Assembly (NCBI RefSeq): GCF_004127445.1
Contig: NZ_QEXM01000051.1
Coordinates: 1-64,000 of the forward strand
Origin: Streptomyces alfalfae
Lineage (GTDB): Bacteria; Actinomycetota; Actinomycetes; Streptomycetales; Streptomycetaceae
Length of the DNA: 64,000 bases
Reading direction: 5' to 3'
Numbering within the stretch: position 1 is the stretch's first letter; the number at the start of each line of letters is the position of its first letter. The notes under the pieces are model-generated. The model made no database searches, was not told the origin of the DNA, and worked only from the letters and a program-made list of their open reading frames with translations. Of this stretch, positions 33,630 through 41,927 are shown in pieces. The translations under genes and the position numbers were made by a program.

Positions 33630-34412
33630 TCAGCCGAGCGCGAGCACCACGAGGGCGGCCGTGGCGGCCGCCTCCGCGAGGCCGCCGAAGACGTCTCCGG
33701 TGACGCCGCCGAAGCGTCGTACGCAGTGGCGCAGGAGCAGTTCGGCGGCCAGCGCGGCGACGCCGACGGCGACCGCCGCCCGCGCGATGCCGTGCGGGCC
33801 CTCCAGCGCCCCGAGCGCCGCCGCCCCGCACACGACGGCCGCGGCCACGAGCAGCGCCGCGCCGCGCGGCACCACCCCGGCGACGGCGGCGCCGAGCCCC
33901 TCGGGGCGGGCCGGCGGCACCCCGGCGCGGGCGGCCAGGGTGAGGGCGAGGCGGGCCGCGGTGGCCGAGACGACGGCGGCGACGGCGCCGCGGGTCCACG
34001 ACGCGTCGTAGAGCTGGAAGAGGACGGCGACCTGGGCGAGCAGCACCAGGAGCAGGGTGATGACGCCGAAGGGGCCGATGTCGGACTGCTTCATGATCCG
34101 CAGCGCGTCCTCGGCGGGCTTCGCGCTGCCGAGGCCGTCGGCGGTGTCCGCGAGTCCGTCGAGATGGAGGCCCCGGGTCAGGGCCGCGGGGGTGGCGGCG
34201 GTCGCGACGGCGGCCAGGAGCGGGCCGGAGCCGAGCGCCGTCAGGGCGCCGCCGACGCCCGCCGCGCAGAGGCCGACCACCAGGCCCGCGAGGGGAGCGC
34301 ACTGCATGCCGCTGCGGGCGGCTTCGCGGTCCCAGCGGGTGACCTCGACGGGGAGCGCGGTGAGAGTGCCGAAGGCGAAGCGTATGCCGTCGGCGGGGGA
34401 GGTTCGTGACAC
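33630..34412 (-). CDS. cobS: Adenosylcobinamide-GDP ribazoletransferase (cobalamin synthase)
   Basis: The 260-aa polytopic membrane enzyme joins alpha-ribazole (phosphate) to adenosylcobinamide-GDP, the last assembly step of B12. The family motif HLDGLADTADGL lies at 83-94; the N-terminal IRFAFGTLTALPV and six or so hydrophobic segments fit CobS. Start is a GTG at 34412. CobT and CobU for the same pathway are encoded 3.4 and 5.9 kb away on the same strand. No riboswitch is seen in its 78-bp upstream gap. Confidence 0.95.
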   Translation of the reverse strand: MSRTSPADGIRFAFGTLTALPVEVTRWDREAARSGMQCAPLAGLVVGLCAAGVGGALTALGSGPLLAAVATAATPAALTRGLHLDGLADTADGLGSAKPAEDALRIMKQSDIGPFGVITLLLVLLAQVAVLFQLYDASWTRGAVAAVVSATAARLALTLAARAGVPPARPEGLGAAVAGVVPRGAALLVAAAVVCGAAALGALEGPHGIARAAVAVGVAALAAELLLRHCVRRFGGVTGDVFGGLAEAAATAALVVLALG

Positions 34413-34499
34413 CGGCGAAGGCTACCCCGATGGGTCCGCCCGGCCTGCGGGCCGCCCGACGGGGCCGGAGGATGGCCGTATGAGCGTCTGGTGGGCCGC

Positions 34500-35282
34500 G
34501 TGAGCGACTGGTGGTACCGGAACGTCGTCGAGCCGGGGAAGCTGCCGCTGCTGCTCGCGCTGGTCTCGTTCGTGGGGGCGTTCCTGGTCACCCGGACCGT
34601 CACGCGGCTCATCCGGGCGGGCAAGGGGCCGTTCCGGGACATCAGCACGGGCTCCGTGCACGTCCACCACGTCGTCCCCGGCGTCTTCCTGATGCTGGTC
34701 GGCGGGTTCTGGGCGGTGGGCGCGGGGCGGCACGGCGCCGGGTCCGCGTACGCCGCCGTGATCTTCGGCGTGGGCGCCGGGCTCGTGCTCGACGAGTTCG
34801 CGCTGATCCTCTACCTCGACGACGTGTACTGGAGCGAGCAGGGCCGCAAGAGCGTGGAGGTCGTCATGCTCACGGCCGCCCTGGTCCTGCTCGTCCTCAC
34901 CGGCTTCTCACCGCTCGGCGTCGACGACCTGGCGCCCGACGAGCGGCACGACCGGGCCCTGCTGGCGCTGAACACCGGCGTGAACTGCGCCTTCGCGCTG
35001 ATCGCGCTCCTCAAGGGCAAGCTGCGGACCGCCCTGATCGGCACGGTCGTCCCGCTCGTCGCGCTGATCGGCGCGGTCCGTCTCGCCCGGCCCGGGTCGG
35101 CGTGGGCGCGGCGGTTCTACCGCCGCCGGCACCGGGCACGCGCGCGTGCGGCGCTGCGGGCCTTCCGGCACGACCGCCGCTGGGCGGGCCCGCGCCGCAG
35201 GGTTCAGGACTGGATCGGCGGCTTCTCGCCCGACGCGGGGTCCCCGCCGGGCCCGGAGCGCCCGCCGCCGCGGCGCCGGTGA
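34500..35282 (+). CDS. Uncharacterised polytopic membrane protein with HVHH motif
   Basis: This 260-aa protein has about six hydrophobic segments and a basic, Arg/Pro-rich cytoplasmic tail from about 205 on. Before segment 2 it has SVHVHHVVPG (His54, His56, His57), and inside or near segment 3 GLVLDEFALILYLDDVYW (Asp98, Glu99, Asp107, Asp108). Conserved-looking His and acidic residues at membrane faces suggest metal binding or hydrolase chemistry, but I recognise no family. GTG at 34500 is chosen; an in-frame GTG at 34491 would add three residues. It is divergent from cobS, and its 3' end overlaps the rhomboid-like gene on the other strand by 79 bp. Confidence 0.75.
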   Translation: MSDWWYRNVVEPGKLPLLLALVSFVGAFLVTRTVTRLIRAGKGPFRDISTGSVHVHHVVPGVFLMLVGGFWAVGAGRHGAGSAYAAVIFGVGAGLVLDEFALILYLDDVYWSEQGRKSVEVVMLTAALVLLVLTGFSPLGVDDLAPDERHDRALLALNTGVNCAFALIALLKGKLRTALIGTVVPLVALIGAVRLARPGSAWARRFYRRRHRARARAALRAFRHDRRWAGPRRRVQDWIGGFSPDAGSPPGPERPPPRRR

Positions 35283-35920
35283 CGCGGTGGGCGGAGCGCG
35301 CAGAGCACGAGGACGGCCGCGATCGCCGCCAGGTGCTCCTTGCCCGCGAGGTTGTCCTTGACGGCCAGCTCGACGCCCATCAGGGCGGTCACCAGGGCCG
35401 CCGTGACGTACGCCCCGTACCGCCAGCACACGTACACGGCGAGGCCGACGACGGCGGCCGAAGGACCGGTGTCCACGACGTGCGCGTCGGAGCCGGGGAG
35501 CCCGAGCGGGTGGCCGGGGCCGAGGGCGATGCCCACGCGCGCGTAGAGCGTGCCGGCGAGGGTGGCGGCGTACCCGACGAGGAGCGTGCGCCGGCGGCCG
35601 AGGCAGATCTCGGAGACGCCGAGGACGAGCAGGATCTGCACGAGGGCGCCCCACACCGGCAGGTCGAGCGCGGGCACGAAGAGGGAGAGCGGGGTGCGCA
35701 GGAGCGCGAGCCACAGCGGGTCCTCGGCGCGCACCGAGCCGATGTCCTGCACGAACTGGTAGCCCCAGGGCCGGTTCTGCGCGTACTGCAGGAGCGCGGT
35801 GAGGCAGACCGCGGTGAGGGTCAGGGGCACGGCCCGCAGGCGCCGGGCGGCGAGCGCGTCCCGGAGGGTGGAGACGAGCGGCCCCCACTCGGCGCGGGCG
35901 TAGCGGGCCAGGGCGTTCAT
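35204..35920 (-). CDS. Rhomboid-like membrane protein
   Basis: This is a 238-aa protein with about six hydrophobic segments. TGPSAAVVGLAVYV near residue 150 resembles the serine-containing GxS helix of rhomboid proteases, and KEHLAAIAAVLVL near 198-210 resembles the helix bearing the catalytic His, so both dyad residues may be present, although the usual GxSG is GPSA. The C-terminal tail is Arg/Gly/Pro-rich. ATG at 35920. It follows the MprF-like gene by 41 bp on the same strand (operon). The family assignment is tentative and proteolytic activity is unproven. Confidence 0.65.
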   Translation of the reverse strand: MNALARYARAEWGPLVSTLRDALAARRLRAVPLTLTAVCLTALLQYAQNRPWGYQFVQDIGSVRAEDPLWLALLRTPLSLFVPALDLPVWGALVQILLVLGVSEICLGRRRTLLVGYAATLAGTLYARVGIALGPGHPLGLPGSDAHVVDTGPSAAVVGLAVYVCWRYGAYVTAALVTALMGVELAVKDNLAGKEHLAAIAAVLVLCALRPPRHRRRGGGRSGPGGDPASGEKPPIQS

Positions 35921-35961
35921 CGTCTCGACTCCAGATGCGTGCGGTGCGGCCGCCACCGGGT

Positions 35962-37743
35962 TCACGGCTGCGCCCGGACGAGGGGGACCCCCCTCGCCGG
36001 CCCCGGCGCTTCGAGGAACCCCTCCGCGCGGGCGGCGGCGATGCCGATGCGCGGCAGGTCGCCGCTCTTCTCGAAGAGGAGGAAGCGGGGTTCCCAGATG
36101 GGCCGGTACTTGGCGTTGGCGCGGTACAGGGACTCGATCTGCCACCACCGCGAGAAGAAGCCGAGCAGCGACCGCCACAGGCGCAGGACCGGTCCCGCAC
36201 CGAGCCGGGAACCACGTTCGAAGACGGATCTGAACATCGCGAAGTTGAGTGAGACCTGCGTGATCCCGATCTCCGGGGCGCGCTGGAGGAGTTCGATGAC
36301 CATGAACTCCATCAGGCCGTTCCCGGAGTCCCTGGCGCGGCGCATCAGGTCCAGGGAGAGCCCGTGCGGCCCCCAGGGCACGAAGGAGAGCACCGCCCGC
36401 AGCACGCCGTCCGCGTCCGTGCACTCGACCATCACGCACCGCCCGTCGGCCGGGTCGCCGAGCCGTCCGAGCGCCATGGAGAAGCCGCGCTCGGTGGCGC
36501 CGTCACGCCAGTCGTCGGCGCGTTCGACGAGGTACGCCATCTCGTCGGCCGGGATGTCCTCGTGCCGCCGGACGCGCACCTGGTAGCCCGCGCGCCGCAC
36601 GCGGTTGTACGCCTGCCGGACGGTGCGCATGGCCCGTCCCTCCAGGGTGAAGTGCTCCTGCGGGGCCCCGCCCCGCGCGGCCGTGCAGACGATCGCCTCG
36701 TCCCCCAGTTCGAGGGCGTCGAGGCCGTGCCGCGCGTAGACGGTGCCCGCCTCCTCGCTCGCGCCCATCACGGCGGGCAGCCAGCCGTGCTCGCGGGCCT
36801 CGGCGAGCCACGGCTCGATCGCGCCGGGCCAGGCCTCCGGATCGCCGATGGGGTCGCCCGAGGCCAGCGAGACGCCGCCGACGACGCGGTAGGCGACGGC
36901 CGCCTTGCCGGTCGGCGACCACACGACGCTCTTCTCGCGGCGCAGCGCGAAGTAGCCGAGGGAGTCGCGCTCGCCGTGCCGGGCCAGCAGGGCGCGCAGC
37001 CGCTCCTCGTCGTCCTCGGTGAGCGGGTCGACGGCCCGGCGGGAGCGGAACGCCGCGTACAGGACGGCGCAGAGCAGCAGGGTGCTCAGGATGTTGACGC
37101 AGACGTTGGCCCAGCCCGGCGTGGTGATGCCCGCGAAGCGCTCGTCGTCGGCGGCGAGCGAGACCAGGCGCATGGTGCCGTAGCGCCAGCGGTCGAGGAA
37201 GGACGAGCGGTGGCCGTCGTGCGCGCGGTTGGTGGCGGTGACGAGCAGCGTCGCGAGCAGCGAGGTCACCAGGAGCCCGCCGACCGCGACGACCGAGGCC
37301 AGCGCAGGGTTGGCGCGGTCGCCCTTCGCGTAGAACTCGCGGCGTCCGAGGAGCAGCGCGGCCACGAAGGCGGCGGTCAGGACGAGCGAGATCCAGTTCT
37401 GCGCGTGCGCCCGGATCTCGGGGAAGAGCATCGCGAAGGCGAAGAGCAGCAGGAAGAGGCCGCTGAGGACGAGGTTGAGGATCCACGCGGCGCGCTTGCG
37501 GCGCCGCATGGTGATCGCCAGGAACAGCGTGAACGCCCCGGAGGCGAAGCCCGCGGTCAGCAGGTACGGGGTGAAGTAGTTCTCCGTGTTGTGCTGCCGC
37601 AGGTCCTGCCCGAGGGAGACCCACACCGCGCTCAGGAAGTTGACGAACGTGACGGCGCGGAGGTACCAGACGGTGAAACCGGCGGCCCGGCGCTGTGTGA
37701 CGGTGCGTGGCCGCCGCCCGGTGGCCGCCTGGTCATCTCCCAT
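35962..37743 (-). CDS. MprF-like phosphatidylglycerol lysyltransferase-domain protein
   Basis: The 593-aa protein has an N-terminal half (about 20-230) with five to six membrane segments, then a soluble DUF2156/GNAT-like C-terminal half (about 240-590) with LARHGERDSLGYFALRREKS, the YRVVGGVSLASGDPIGD stretch and DLMRR then GLMEFMVIELLQRAPEIGI. These are marks of the aminoacyl-phosphatidylglycerol synthase family, which moves lysine (or alanine) from tRNA onto lipid and lowers membrane negative charge. No lysyl-tRNA synthetase domain is fused, unlike mycobacterial LysX. ATG at 37743. Leads an operon with the rhomboid-like gene. Confidence 0.88.
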   Translation of the reverse strand: MGDDQAATGRRPRTVTQRRAAGFTVWYLRAVTFVNFLSAVWVSLGQDLRQHNTENYFTPYLLTAGFASGAFTLFLAITMRRRKRAAWILNLVLSGLFLLLFAFAMLFPEIRAHAQNWISLVLTAAFVAALLLGRREFYAKGDRANPALASVVAVGGLLVTSLLATLLVTATNRAHDGHRSSFLDRWRYGTMRLVSLAADDERFAGITTPGWANVCVNILSTLLLCAVLYAAFRSRRAVDPLTEDDEERLRALLARHGERDSLGYFALRREKSVVWSPTGKAAVAYRVVGGVSLASGDPIGDPEAWPGAIEPWLAEAREHGWLPAVMGASEEAGTVYARHGLDALELGDEAIVCTAARGGAPQEHFTLEGRAMRTVRQAYNRVRRAGYQVRVRRHEDIPADEMAYLVERADDWRDGATERGFSMALGRLGDPADGRCVMVECTDADGVLRAVLSFVPWGPHGLSLDLMRRARDSGNGLMEFMVIELLQRAPEIGITQVSLNFAMFRSVFERGSRLGAGPVLRLWRSLLGFFSRWWQIESLYRANAKYRPIWEPRFLLFEKSGDLPRIGIAAARAEGFLEAPGPARGVPLVRAQP

Positions 37744-37839
37744 GCCGCTCATCTCCCATGAAACCCATGAAAAGGGATCATATGGGGCGAGAGCGGGACT
37801 CCTTGGACCTCCTGCCGCCGCTACGGGCGCGCCTGACGC

Positions 37840-38988
37840 CTACGGCCGGTCCGCGCCGGACGGCAGGCCCTCATCGGCGGCCGGGGCGTCCTCGGCCGGG
37901 TCGCCCTCCGACAGGCCCGCCTGCGCCGGGGCGTCCTCGGCCGGCTTCCGCTCGGGGAGCTCCGCCGACAGGGCCGCCGCGGCCCGCACCAGGGGCAGTG
38001 CGAGCAGGCCGCCGACGCCCTCGCCGACCTTGACGCCGTGGGCCAGGAGCGGTTCGAGCGCCATCCGGTCCAGCGCCTTGGCCTGGGCGGGCTCCCCGCT
38101 GTCGTGCCCCGCGAGCCACCAGTCCGGCGACCGGAAGGCGACCCGCTGGGCGACCAGCGCCGCCGCCGACGCCACGACGCCGTCGAGGATCACCGGCGTG
38201 CGCCGCACCGCGCACTGCAGCAGGAAGCCGGTCATCGCGGCCAGATCGGCGCCGCCCACCGCGGCGAGCAGTTCCAGCTGGTCGCCGAGGACGGGACGTG
38301 CCCGCCGCAGCGCGTCGCGCACCGCCGCGCACTTGCGCATCCACGCCAGGTCGTCGATGGCCTCGCCGCCCCGCCCGGTCACCACGGACGCGTCGGTGCC
38401 GCAGAGCGCGGCGATCAGCGTGGCCGCGGGCGTCGTGCCGCCCACGCTGATGTCCCCGAGGACGACCAGGTCGGTGCCGGAGTCGGCCTCCTCGTCGGCC
38501 ACGGCCATGCCCGCCCGCACGGCCCGCTCGGCCTCCTCGGCAGTCAGCGCGTCCTCGACGTCGATACGCCCCGAACCGCGCCGCACCCGGTGGCCGGCGA
38601 CCTCCTCGGGCAGCTCGGCGGGGTCGCAGTCCAGCGCCATGTCGACGACGCGGACCGGCACCTCTTGGCGGCGGGCGAGCACCGCCGCCGGGCTCTCGCC
38701 CGCGAGCACCGCGCGCACCAGGGCGGCGGCGCTCCCCGCGGGCCGCGCCGACACGCCGAGCTCCGCGACCCCGTGGTCGCCGGCGAAGAGGACCACGCGG
38801 GGCCGGTCGACGGTTTTGACCGGCACCGCGGACTGGGCCGCCGACAGCCACTCGCCCAGCTCGTCGAGGCGGCCGAGGGCGCCGGGCGGCAGCCCCTGGC
38901 GCTCCCTGCGCTCCTCGGCGTCGCGGCGCACCCCGCCGTCGGGGCGCTCGATCAGGTCGGTGAAGTCGTCGAGATTCAGCGAGCTCAT
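37840..38988 (-). CDS. cobT: Nicotinate-nucleotide:dimethylbenzimidazole phosphoribosyltransferase
   Basis: The 382-aa enzyme makes alpha-ribazole phosphate, the lower ligand of B12. Motifs: VVLFAGDHGVAELGVSARP, LGDISVGGTTPAATL, and the catalytic-base region HGVKVGEGVGGLLALPLVRAA (Glu). About 40 C-terminal residues are an acidic, repetitive Ala/Glu/Asp/Pro tail absent from typical CobT. ATG at 38988. It is 96 bp upstream of the MprF-like gene on the same strand. Confidence 0.95.
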   Translation of the reverse strand: MSSLNLDDFTDLIERPDGGVRRDAEERRERQGLPPGALGRLDELGEWLSAAQSAVPVKTVDRPRVVLFAGDHGVAELGVSARPAGSAAALVRAVLAGESPAAVLARRQEVPVRVVDMALDCDPAELPEEVAGHRVRRGSGRIDVEDALTAEEAERAVRAGMAVADEEADSGTDLVVLGDISVGGTTPAATLIAALCGTDASVVTGRGGEAIDDLAWMRKCAAVRDALRRARPVLGDQLELLAAVGGADLAAMTGFLLQCAVRRTPVILDGVVASAAALVAQRVAFRSPDWWLAGHDSGEPAQAKALDRMALEPLLAHGVKVGEGVGGLLALPLVRAAAALSAELPERKPAEDAPAQAGLSEGDPAEDAPAADEGLPSGADRP

Positions 38989-39213
38989 TCGCCGAACAGT
39001 ACCGGCAGGGCCGGTGCCGCCGCCCGAAAGGGCCCGGCGTCCGCACCCCTCGCGAACACGCGGCCGGCGGCCCCGCCCGACGCGCCGTCACGGCTCGTGA
39101 CGCCACGGACGCGTGACGTCATTGCCCGGCCGCGACCCATCCCTTACGTTCCTTTTGTGCCGGATTGCCGTATCGCCATACGTCCGGTGCCGCCCACCCC
39201 AGGAGCCACGACC
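38989..39213. other. Divergent intergenic region cobT / methyltransferase
   Basis: This 225-bp stretch separates divergent genes and should hold both promoters. It contains GGTGACGCCACGGACGCGTGACGTCATTG-like TGACG motifs (read piecewise around 39090-39122), including TGACGTCA at 39114-39121, a perfect 8-bp palindrome. No cobalamin riboswitch core is visible. Confidence 0.5.
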
Positions 39214-40290
39214 ATGGACGTCGCCCCGACCGCCGCCGACCGGCGCTCCGCCTGCCTCGCCGCGCTCGCCCAGGGCCCCGGCCGGTTCCACGAGCCGCGC
39301 CGCGCCGACTGCCCCTGGTGCGGCTCCCCGCGGCTGCGGGTCCTGCTGCGCTCCACCGACCTGCTCCAGCGCAAGCCCGGCACCTTCACGCTCGACCAGT
39401 GCGCCGCCTGCGCGCACCTGTTCCAAAACCCCCGCCTGACCCCCGAGGGCCGGGACTTCTACCGCGGGGACCCGCACCTGTACGGCGCCCACCAGGGCCT
39501 CGGCGGCCCGCTCGCCGACCGGCTGCTCGGCACTCGCCCCGGCGACCGGCGCCACCTCGCCAGGGCCCTGGCCCTGCGCGCCCTCGACGAGCCCGAGTGC
39601 TGGCTCGACGTCGGCACCGGCGCCGCCCGCTTCCCCGACCTGGCCCGGCGCGTCCTGCCGTACACGGCCTTCGACGGCCTCGACCAGGGGCGCGGCGTCG
39701 AGGAGGCCGTACGGAGCGGCCGCGTCGAGGAGGGGCACCGGGGCAGCTTCCCCGCGCTCGCGCACCGCCTGGCGGGGCGCTACGACGCGGTGAGCATGTT
39801 CCACCACCTCGCGGGCAGCCCCGACCCCCGCGAGGAGCTGAAGGCCGCGCGGCTCGCCCTGCGTCCCGGCGGCCACCTGATGATCGAGGCCACCGACCCC
39901 GAGTGCCGCTTCGCGCGGCTCCTCGGCAAGTGGTGGCCCTGCTACGCCCAGCCACGGCACCTGCACCTCATGCCGCTCGCCGGCCTGCGCGCGGAGCTGA
40001 CGAGGCTCGGCTTCACGGTGGTCGCCGTCGACCGCCGCACCCCCCACGTCCCGGCCGACCTGACCGGGGCCCTCGCGCTCGTCGTCAACGGCCGCCTGCC
40101 CCAGGGCGACGTCCCCTGGCGCGCCCGACCCGCGCCCCTGCTCCGGCGCGGGCTGCGGCGGGCCGGCTGGTGGGCCTCCGTGCCGCCGCTCGCCCTCGCC
40201 CACGCCCTGGACCGGCTCCTGTCGCCCCTGCTCACCCGCACCGGCTTCGGCAACGCCTACCGGGTCATCGCCCGCCGCGACGCGGGCTGA
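39214..40290 (+). CDS. Class I SAM-dependent methyltransferase with N-terminal zinc-ribbon
   Basis: This is a 358-aa protein. Residues 33-66 hold two CxxC pairs (Cys33-Cys36 and Cys63-Cys66), a likely zinc ribbon as seen in sugar- and tRNA-modifying methyltransferase relatives. The SAM motif I is LDVGTGAARF (131-140), followed by the post-core YDAVSMFHHLAGSPDPREEL and LRPGGHLMIEATDPE. The C-terminal 90 residues are basic and hydrophobic. Substrate unknown. I chose the ATG at 39214 (AGGAG 8 nt upstream). It lies between cobT and cobU but on the opposite strand, so it is probably not part of the cob pathway. Confidence 0.82.
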   Translation: MDVAPTAADRRSACLAALAQGPGRFHEPRRADCPWCGSPRLRVLLRSTDLLQRKPGTFTLDQCAACAHLFQNPRLTPEGRDFYRGDPHLYGAHQGLGGPLADRLLGTRPGDRRHLARALALRALDEPECWLDVGTGAARFPDLARRVLPYTAFDGLDQGRGVEEAVRSGRVEEGHRGSFPALAHRLAGRYDAVSMFHHLAGSPDPREELKAARLALRPGGHLMIEATDPECRFARLLGKWWPCYAQPRHLHLMPLAGLRAELTRLGFTVVAVDRRTPHVPADLTGALALVVNGRLPQGDVPWRARPAPLLRRGLRRAGWWASVPPLALAHALDRLLSPLLTRTGFGNAYRVIARRDAG

Positions 40291-40316
40291 ACGCCCGCGC
40301 CGCCACCCCGGCCGGA

Positions 40317-41525
40317 TCAGCCGCGCAGCGGCGTCGCCAGACCCGCGACGACGAGCAGCACGTGCTCGCACTCGGCGGCGAACGCGGTGTTCAGCCGCCC
40401 CAGCTCGTCGCGGTAGCGGCGGCCCGACGCGGTCGCGGGGACGATGCCGGAGCCGACCTCGTTCGACACGGCGACCACCGTGCGCCGCGTGCCGCGCACC
40501 GCCGCCGCGAGGGCGGCGACCCGCCTCCGCAGCTCGCGCTCGCCGCCGCCGGACCACTCCGCGTCGTCCCACGCGCCGACCTCGTCCATGACGTGGGTCA
40601 GCCAGAGCGACAGGCAGTCGATGAGCAGGGGCGGCCCGTCCTGTTCGAGCAGCGGTCCGAGATCGCAGGTCTCCTCGGTCCGCCACGACGCGGGGCGCCG
40701 CTCGCGGTGCAGGCTCACCCGCTCCGCCCACTCGGCGTCGTCCCTCCTGGTCCCGCCCGTCGCCACGTACAGCACGTCGGGGAAGCTCTCCAGGCGCCGC
40801 TCGGCCTCCACCGACTTGCCCGAGCGGGCGCCGCCGAGCACGAGGGTGCGGCGCGGCACGTCCGGCACCTCCTCGTAGGCGCCGACGGCGAGTGTCGTCC
40901 CGTCCGGCACGGCCCGCGCGCCCGCCGCCGCGAGACGGCGCGTCAGCTCACGGCCCCGCGGCACGCCGTGGCCGATGTGCACGGCGACCACGTCGGTGGT
41001 CGGCCCCACCGCGCCCACCGCGCGCAGCCGGGCGATCCCGTCGGGCCGCCCGACCACGTCGGCGACGACCAGCTCGTACGGGGTGCGCCCGCCGTTCCCC
41101 TCGCCGAACCCGGCGGGCGCCCCGCCCGGCGGCAGATACAGCAGCCGCTGCCCGTCGGGCCCGGTCACCTCGTAGCCCGAGCCGGGCGCGTCCATCGCCA
41201 CCGCGCGCACCCGGTGGCCGGTGAGCAGCGCGAGCTCCCTGCCGTCGGCGACCCGCCCCGGCTGGGGGAGACCCACGGGGACGTCGACGGCGGGCCCGTC
41301 GTGCGGGTGGGAGAGCAGGACCTGCCGGACCCCGCCGAGCGAGTGCCCCGCGCGGGCGGCGGCGAAGGCCGCGCCGGGGGTGAGGTCGAGCAGCAGGACG
41401 CCGTCCACGAGCAGCGCGGTGGCGGCCCGCGCCGCGCCGCCGAGCGAGGTCGCGCAGACCGCGCAGGAGCAGCCGGGGAGGGGCAGTCCTTCGGGGGCGC
41501 CGGTGCCGAGCAGAGTCAGTTCCAC
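40317..41525 (-). CDS. cobU: PhnP-like MBL-fold domain fused to CobU (AdoCbi kinase/guanylyltransferase)
   Basis: This is a 402-aa two-domain protein. Residues 225-402 are CobU, which phosphorylates adenosylcobinamide and attaches GMP: Walker A GGARSGKS (231-238), active-site His273 in SLHRERRP, DCLSLWLT (303-310) and NEVG (356-359). Residues 1-215 resemble PhnP-type metallo-beta-lactamase phosphodiesterases: LLGTGAPEGLPLPGCSCAVC gives the zinc cysteines 19, 21 and 24, but the catalytic HxHxDH is HPHDGP (73-78), with the Asp-His end lost. His183 and His186 remain in AVHIGHG. The N-terminal domain may be inactive or have altered metal use. ATG at 41525. Confidence 0.88.
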   Translation of the reverse strand: MELTLLGTGAPEGLPLPGCSCAVCATSLGGAARAATALLVDGVLLLDLTPGAAFAAARAGHSLGGVRQVLLSHPHDGPAVDVPVGLPQPGRVADGRELALLTGHRVRAVAMDAPGSGYEVTGPDGQRLLYLPPGGAPAGFGEGNGGRTPYELVVADVVGRPDGIARLRAVGAVGPTTDVVAVHIGHGVPRGRELTRRLAAAGARAVPDGTTLAVGAYEEVPDVPRRTLVLGGARSGKSVEAERRLESFPDVLYVATGGTRRDDAEWAERVSLHRERRPASWRTEETCDLGPLLEQDGPPLLIDCLSLWLTHVMDEVGAWDDAEWSGGGERELRRRVAALAAAVRGTRRTVVAVSNEVGSGIVPATASGRRYRDELGRLNTAFAAECEHVLLVVAGLATPLRG

Positions 41526-41626
41526 ACGAAGATCCTCCCGCGTCGGGTCCCGGGCCGCGCGCCCGGCTAGGCTTCAGGCGGATTCGGGCGGTCCCCAGGC
41601 CGCCGAGGAACCTTCGGGAGGCTGAC

Positions 41627-41863
41627 ATGGCGGCATGGACGTGGCGGTTCGAGAAGGCGGACGGGACGGAGGTCCGGCCCGCGGTGCAGCCCGAGGAGTT
41701 CACCACACAGGGCGACGCCGAGTCCTGGGTCGGTGAGTACTGGAAGGCGCTCGCCGAGGGCGGCGCCGACCAGGTGACCCTCTTCGAGGACGCCACCAAG
41801 ATCTACGGCCCGATGAGTCTGCACGCGGACGCGGCGGAGGCGTCCGAAGAGGCGCAGGCGTAA
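41627..41863 (+). CDS. Small conserved protein of unknown function
   Basis: This 78-aa acidic protein has the pattern WTWRFEKADGTEV, then FTTQGDAESWVGEYWKAL and DQVTLFEDATKIYGPMSL. It looks like a small folded domain that occurs widely in Streptomyces. No motif tells its function. ATG at 41627 with GGGAGG 5 nt upstream. Divergent from cobU, with a strong terminator 6 bp behind. Confidence 0.82.
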   Translation: MAAWTWRFEKADGTEVRPAVQPEEFTTQGDAESWVGEYWKALAEGGADQVTLFEDATKIYGPMSLHADAAEASEEAQA

Positions 41864-41868
41864 CCGGC

Positions 41869-41920
41869 GGGAACGCGAGGGGCGGCGGCCGTGACCACGG
41901 CCGCCGCCCCTCGCGTTCCC
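41869..41920. terminator. Bidirectional terminator
   Basis: A perfect 25-bp inverted repeat with a 2-nt centre, starting GGGAACGCGAGGGG, lies between the 78-aa gene (+) and the methyltransferase gene (-). Confidence 0.93.
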
Positions 41921-41927
41921 GGGGACG

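Noticed and set aside
39114..39121. TGACGTCA palindrome as a specific operator
   Set aside because: An isolated 8-bp palindrome is expected by chance over 64 kb, and I see no second copy or matching spacing nearby. Recorded only in the gap description.
38038..39213. Upstream extension of the methyltransferase frame over cobT
   Set aside because: It is antisense to cobT; the ATG at 39214 with AGGAG gives the first credible protein sequence.
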